A DNA stretch of 6,276 bases from Frankiaceae bacterium (GTDB taxonomy: Bacteria; Actinomycetota; Actinomycetes; Frankiales; Frankiaceae): positions 1-6,276 of the forward strand of contig JAVEDQ010000345.1 in assembly GCA_030840885.1 (NCBI GenBank), given 5' to 3'. Position numbers and translations under genes: made by a program. The notes below the pieces were generated by a model. That model had not been told where the DNA came from and did not search any database. It worked only from the letters and a program-made list of their open reading frames with translations. Position 1 is the stretch's first letter; every line of letters starts with the position of its first letter. Positions 4,794-6,276 of this stretch are shown in pieces.

Positions 4794-6276
4794 GTGTCCG
4801 ACGCTCCACAGGCCAACGAGGCCACCCGGCTCGAGCCTCGGCTGCGAGCGATGTGTGACCTGCGCATCGCGGACGTCCGGGAAGCGGCGGGACGCCACGA
4901 GTACGACGGTGTCGTCCAGGATCTCTCGCCGAGCGGCGTCCTGGCGGGCCTCGCGACGCTCGCGGCCACGGAGCGGGACGCCGGACCCGGTGGAGCTCCT
5001 TCTGCAGGAGATGTGCTCGACGAGCGGCTGGTCTCTCTCGGAGCAGCTGGTCTGCGGGCGGTGTTCGGCACCCTGCAGGACCATCGCCGCAATCCGGTGC
5101 ACCACCTCGGCAACCTCGACCTCGCCAGCTACGACAAGGACTACGCGCCGCCGGCGGAGCGGGCCGAGGCCAGGCGCCGCCACCTGGCGGCCTGGCCGGA
5201 CGCCGTCGATGCCGCGGTCACAGCACTCGATGCGGTCCCTGCTCCGACGGCCCGGGCCCTGCTGCCGGCGCTCCGCGGCCTCAGCGCCGACGTGGAGGAC
5301 GAGGCCGCGCTGGCCGCCGCCGACCGACTCGTCGCCCACGTGTCCGAGGCGGCGGACGGTGGCGAGCCCGACGCGTCCTATGGAGCTGACGGGCTGCAGT
5401 TGCTGCTCGGGGTGAGCGAGGGCAGCGAGGTGGACCTCGGCCGCCTCGCCGAGCAGGCCGACGCCGAGCGCGACCGGTTGCGCGAGCTGCTGGCCGAGGC
5501 CTGCGCGCAGCTGGACGCCTCCACCCCGCCGGAGCAGCTGGTGGCCCGGTTGCTGCGCGACCACCCGGACACCCCGGAGGAGATCTACGCCGAGGCTCGC
5601 GGACTCATCGTCGAGGCGACCGCCTTCACGCTCGAGCACGACCTGCTCGGCGACCCGGGCGGCACCTGCCTGGTGGGGCCGGCACCGCCGTCGCGTCGCT
5701 GGGCCATGGCGATGATGTCGTGGGCCGCGGCCTACGAGCCGGACGGCCCGTCCTGGTACCACGTGACCCCACCTGACCCCGCCTGGCCCGCGGAGGACCA
5801 GGAGGAGTGGCTGGCGGTCTTCAGCCGCACGACGTTGCCGGCCATCACCGTGCACGAGGTGACGCCCGGGCACTACGCCCACGGCCGCGCCCTGCGGCGA
5901 ACCGCTTCCGACGCGCGTCGGCTGGTGCTCTCCACGGCGTTCATCGAGGGTTGGGCGCACTACGCGGAGGAGCTGTTCGTCGAGCAGGGCTTCCGCGCCG
6001 GCGACCCCCGCTACGCGATCGGCGTCGCGGTGGAGGCGCTGATCCGGGTGACCCGGCTCGCGGTGTCGCTCGGGGTGCACACCGGCGCGATGACGGTGGA
6101 GGACGGCGCCCGTCGCTTCGAGGCCGACGCCTTCCTGCGGGGCAGCGCAGCTCGGGCCGAGGCGGAGCGGGCGACCTTCGACCCGACCTACGGCCGCTAC
6201 ACGATGGGCAAGCTCGCGATCCTCGCCGCCCGCGACCGTGCCCGGCAGCGGTGGGGGAGCAGCTTCACGCTCCGCC
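4794..6276 (+). CDS. DUF885 family putative zinc hydrolase/peptidase (3' truncated)
   Basis: A frame of 494 codons runs without a stop from GTG 4794 to the right edge. The start is supported by GGAGGG (4784-4789) 4 nt upstream. The C-terminal half carries the DUF885 hallmarks: HEVTPGH at 354-360, a gluzincin-like HExxxGH metal site, and FIEGWAHYAEEL at 383-394, where Glu385 or Glu392 is the likely third ligand. The late segment YGRYTMGKLAILAARDRARQRWG is also typical. Members usually end with an FHD-containing segment shortly after this point, so I infer that only about 40-50 residues are missing. The N-terminal half (1-340) is helical, acidic and Ala/Leu-rich, with no signal peptide or membrane segment, so the protein should be cytoplasmic. 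The metal-dependent hydrolase role is inferred from the motif, and the substrate is unknown. The gene is divergent from uspA with 179 bp between the starts. Confidence 0.9.
   Translation, partial: MSDAPQANEATRLEPRLRAMCDLRIADVREAAGRHEYDGVVQDLSPSGVLAGLATLAATERDAGPGGAPSAGDVLDERLVSLGAAGLRAVFGTLQDHRRNPVHHLGNLDLASYDKDYAPPAERAEARRRHLAAWPDAVDAAVTALDAVPAPTARALLPALRGLSADVEDEAALAAADRLVAHVSEAADGGEPDASYGADGLQLLLGVSEGSEVDLGRLAEQADAERDRLRELLAEACAQLDASTPPEQLVARLLRDHPDTPEEIYAEARGLIVEATAFTLEHDLLGDPGGTCLVGPAPPSRRWAMAMMSWAAAYEPDGPSWYHVTPPDPAWPAEDQEEWLAVFSRTTLPAITVHEVTPGHYAHGRALRRTASDARRLVLSTAFIEGWAHYAEELFVEQGFRAGDPRYAIGVAVEALIRVTRLAVSLGVHTGAMTVEDGARRFEADAFLRGSAARAEAERATFDPTYGRYTMGKLAILAARDRARQRWGSSFTLR

Noticed and set aside
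4680..6080. 466-codon open frame on the minus strand
   Set aside because: It is antisense to the DUF885 gene, whose plus-strand frame carries HEVTPGH and a proper ribosome binding site. The minus-strand translation has no motif.
1..6276. tRNA or rRNA genes
   Set aside because: No cloverleaf-like segment or conserved rRNA stretch was seen on either strand by eye.

Overview
This is high-GC DNA with actinobacterial hallmarks: GTG starts, strong purine-rich ribosome binding sites, and an intact mycothiol-biosynthesis gene (mshC), a pathway confined to Actinomycetota. The family cannot be fixed from the window. A mycobacterial origin looks unlikely because the gene order differs from what I remember of M. 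tuberculosis. The window holds seven protein genes, two of them cut by the window edges.

Layout from left to right. Positions 1-198 (+) are the 3' end of an unrecognised protein. It converges on an htdZ-like MaoC/hot-dog enoyl-CoA hydratase (218-673, -). That gene is divergent from mshC (736-1962, +), which encodes the Cys-GlcN-Ins ligase. The mshC transcript is probably leaderless. A 100-bp palindromic repeat (copy A) fills the whole gap between mshC and a convergent gene (2069-2932, -). The product of that gene joins an AbiEi-like winged-helix N-terminus to a DUF559 (Vsr-like) nuclease-fold C-terminus. A second copy of the repeat (copy B, about 2989-3079), in the same orientation, lies on the other side. 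The nuclease-like gene is therefore bracketed by two related palindromic elements. Next come a PAC2-family protein (3119-3964, -), a small universal stress protein (4150-4614, -), and a large DUF885 putative zinc-hydrolase gene (4794 to beyond 6276, +) that runs off the right edge and is divergent from the uspA gene. Three tandem 17-bp repeats abut the uspA ribosome binding site.

Most of the genes are housekeeping genes (thiol redox buffering, fatty-acid hydratase, PAC2, stress protein, hydrolase) and do not form one operon or one visible pathway. The stretch that stands out is about 1965-3080: a defence-type or selfish-type cargo gene with a strong hairpin just before its start codon, flanked by two direct copies of a palindromic repeat and placed between mshC and the PAC2 gene. 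It could be a small mobile or formerly mobile unit. It could also be two copies of a common REP-like intergenic element next to an ordinary accessory gene. The sequence alone cannot decide.
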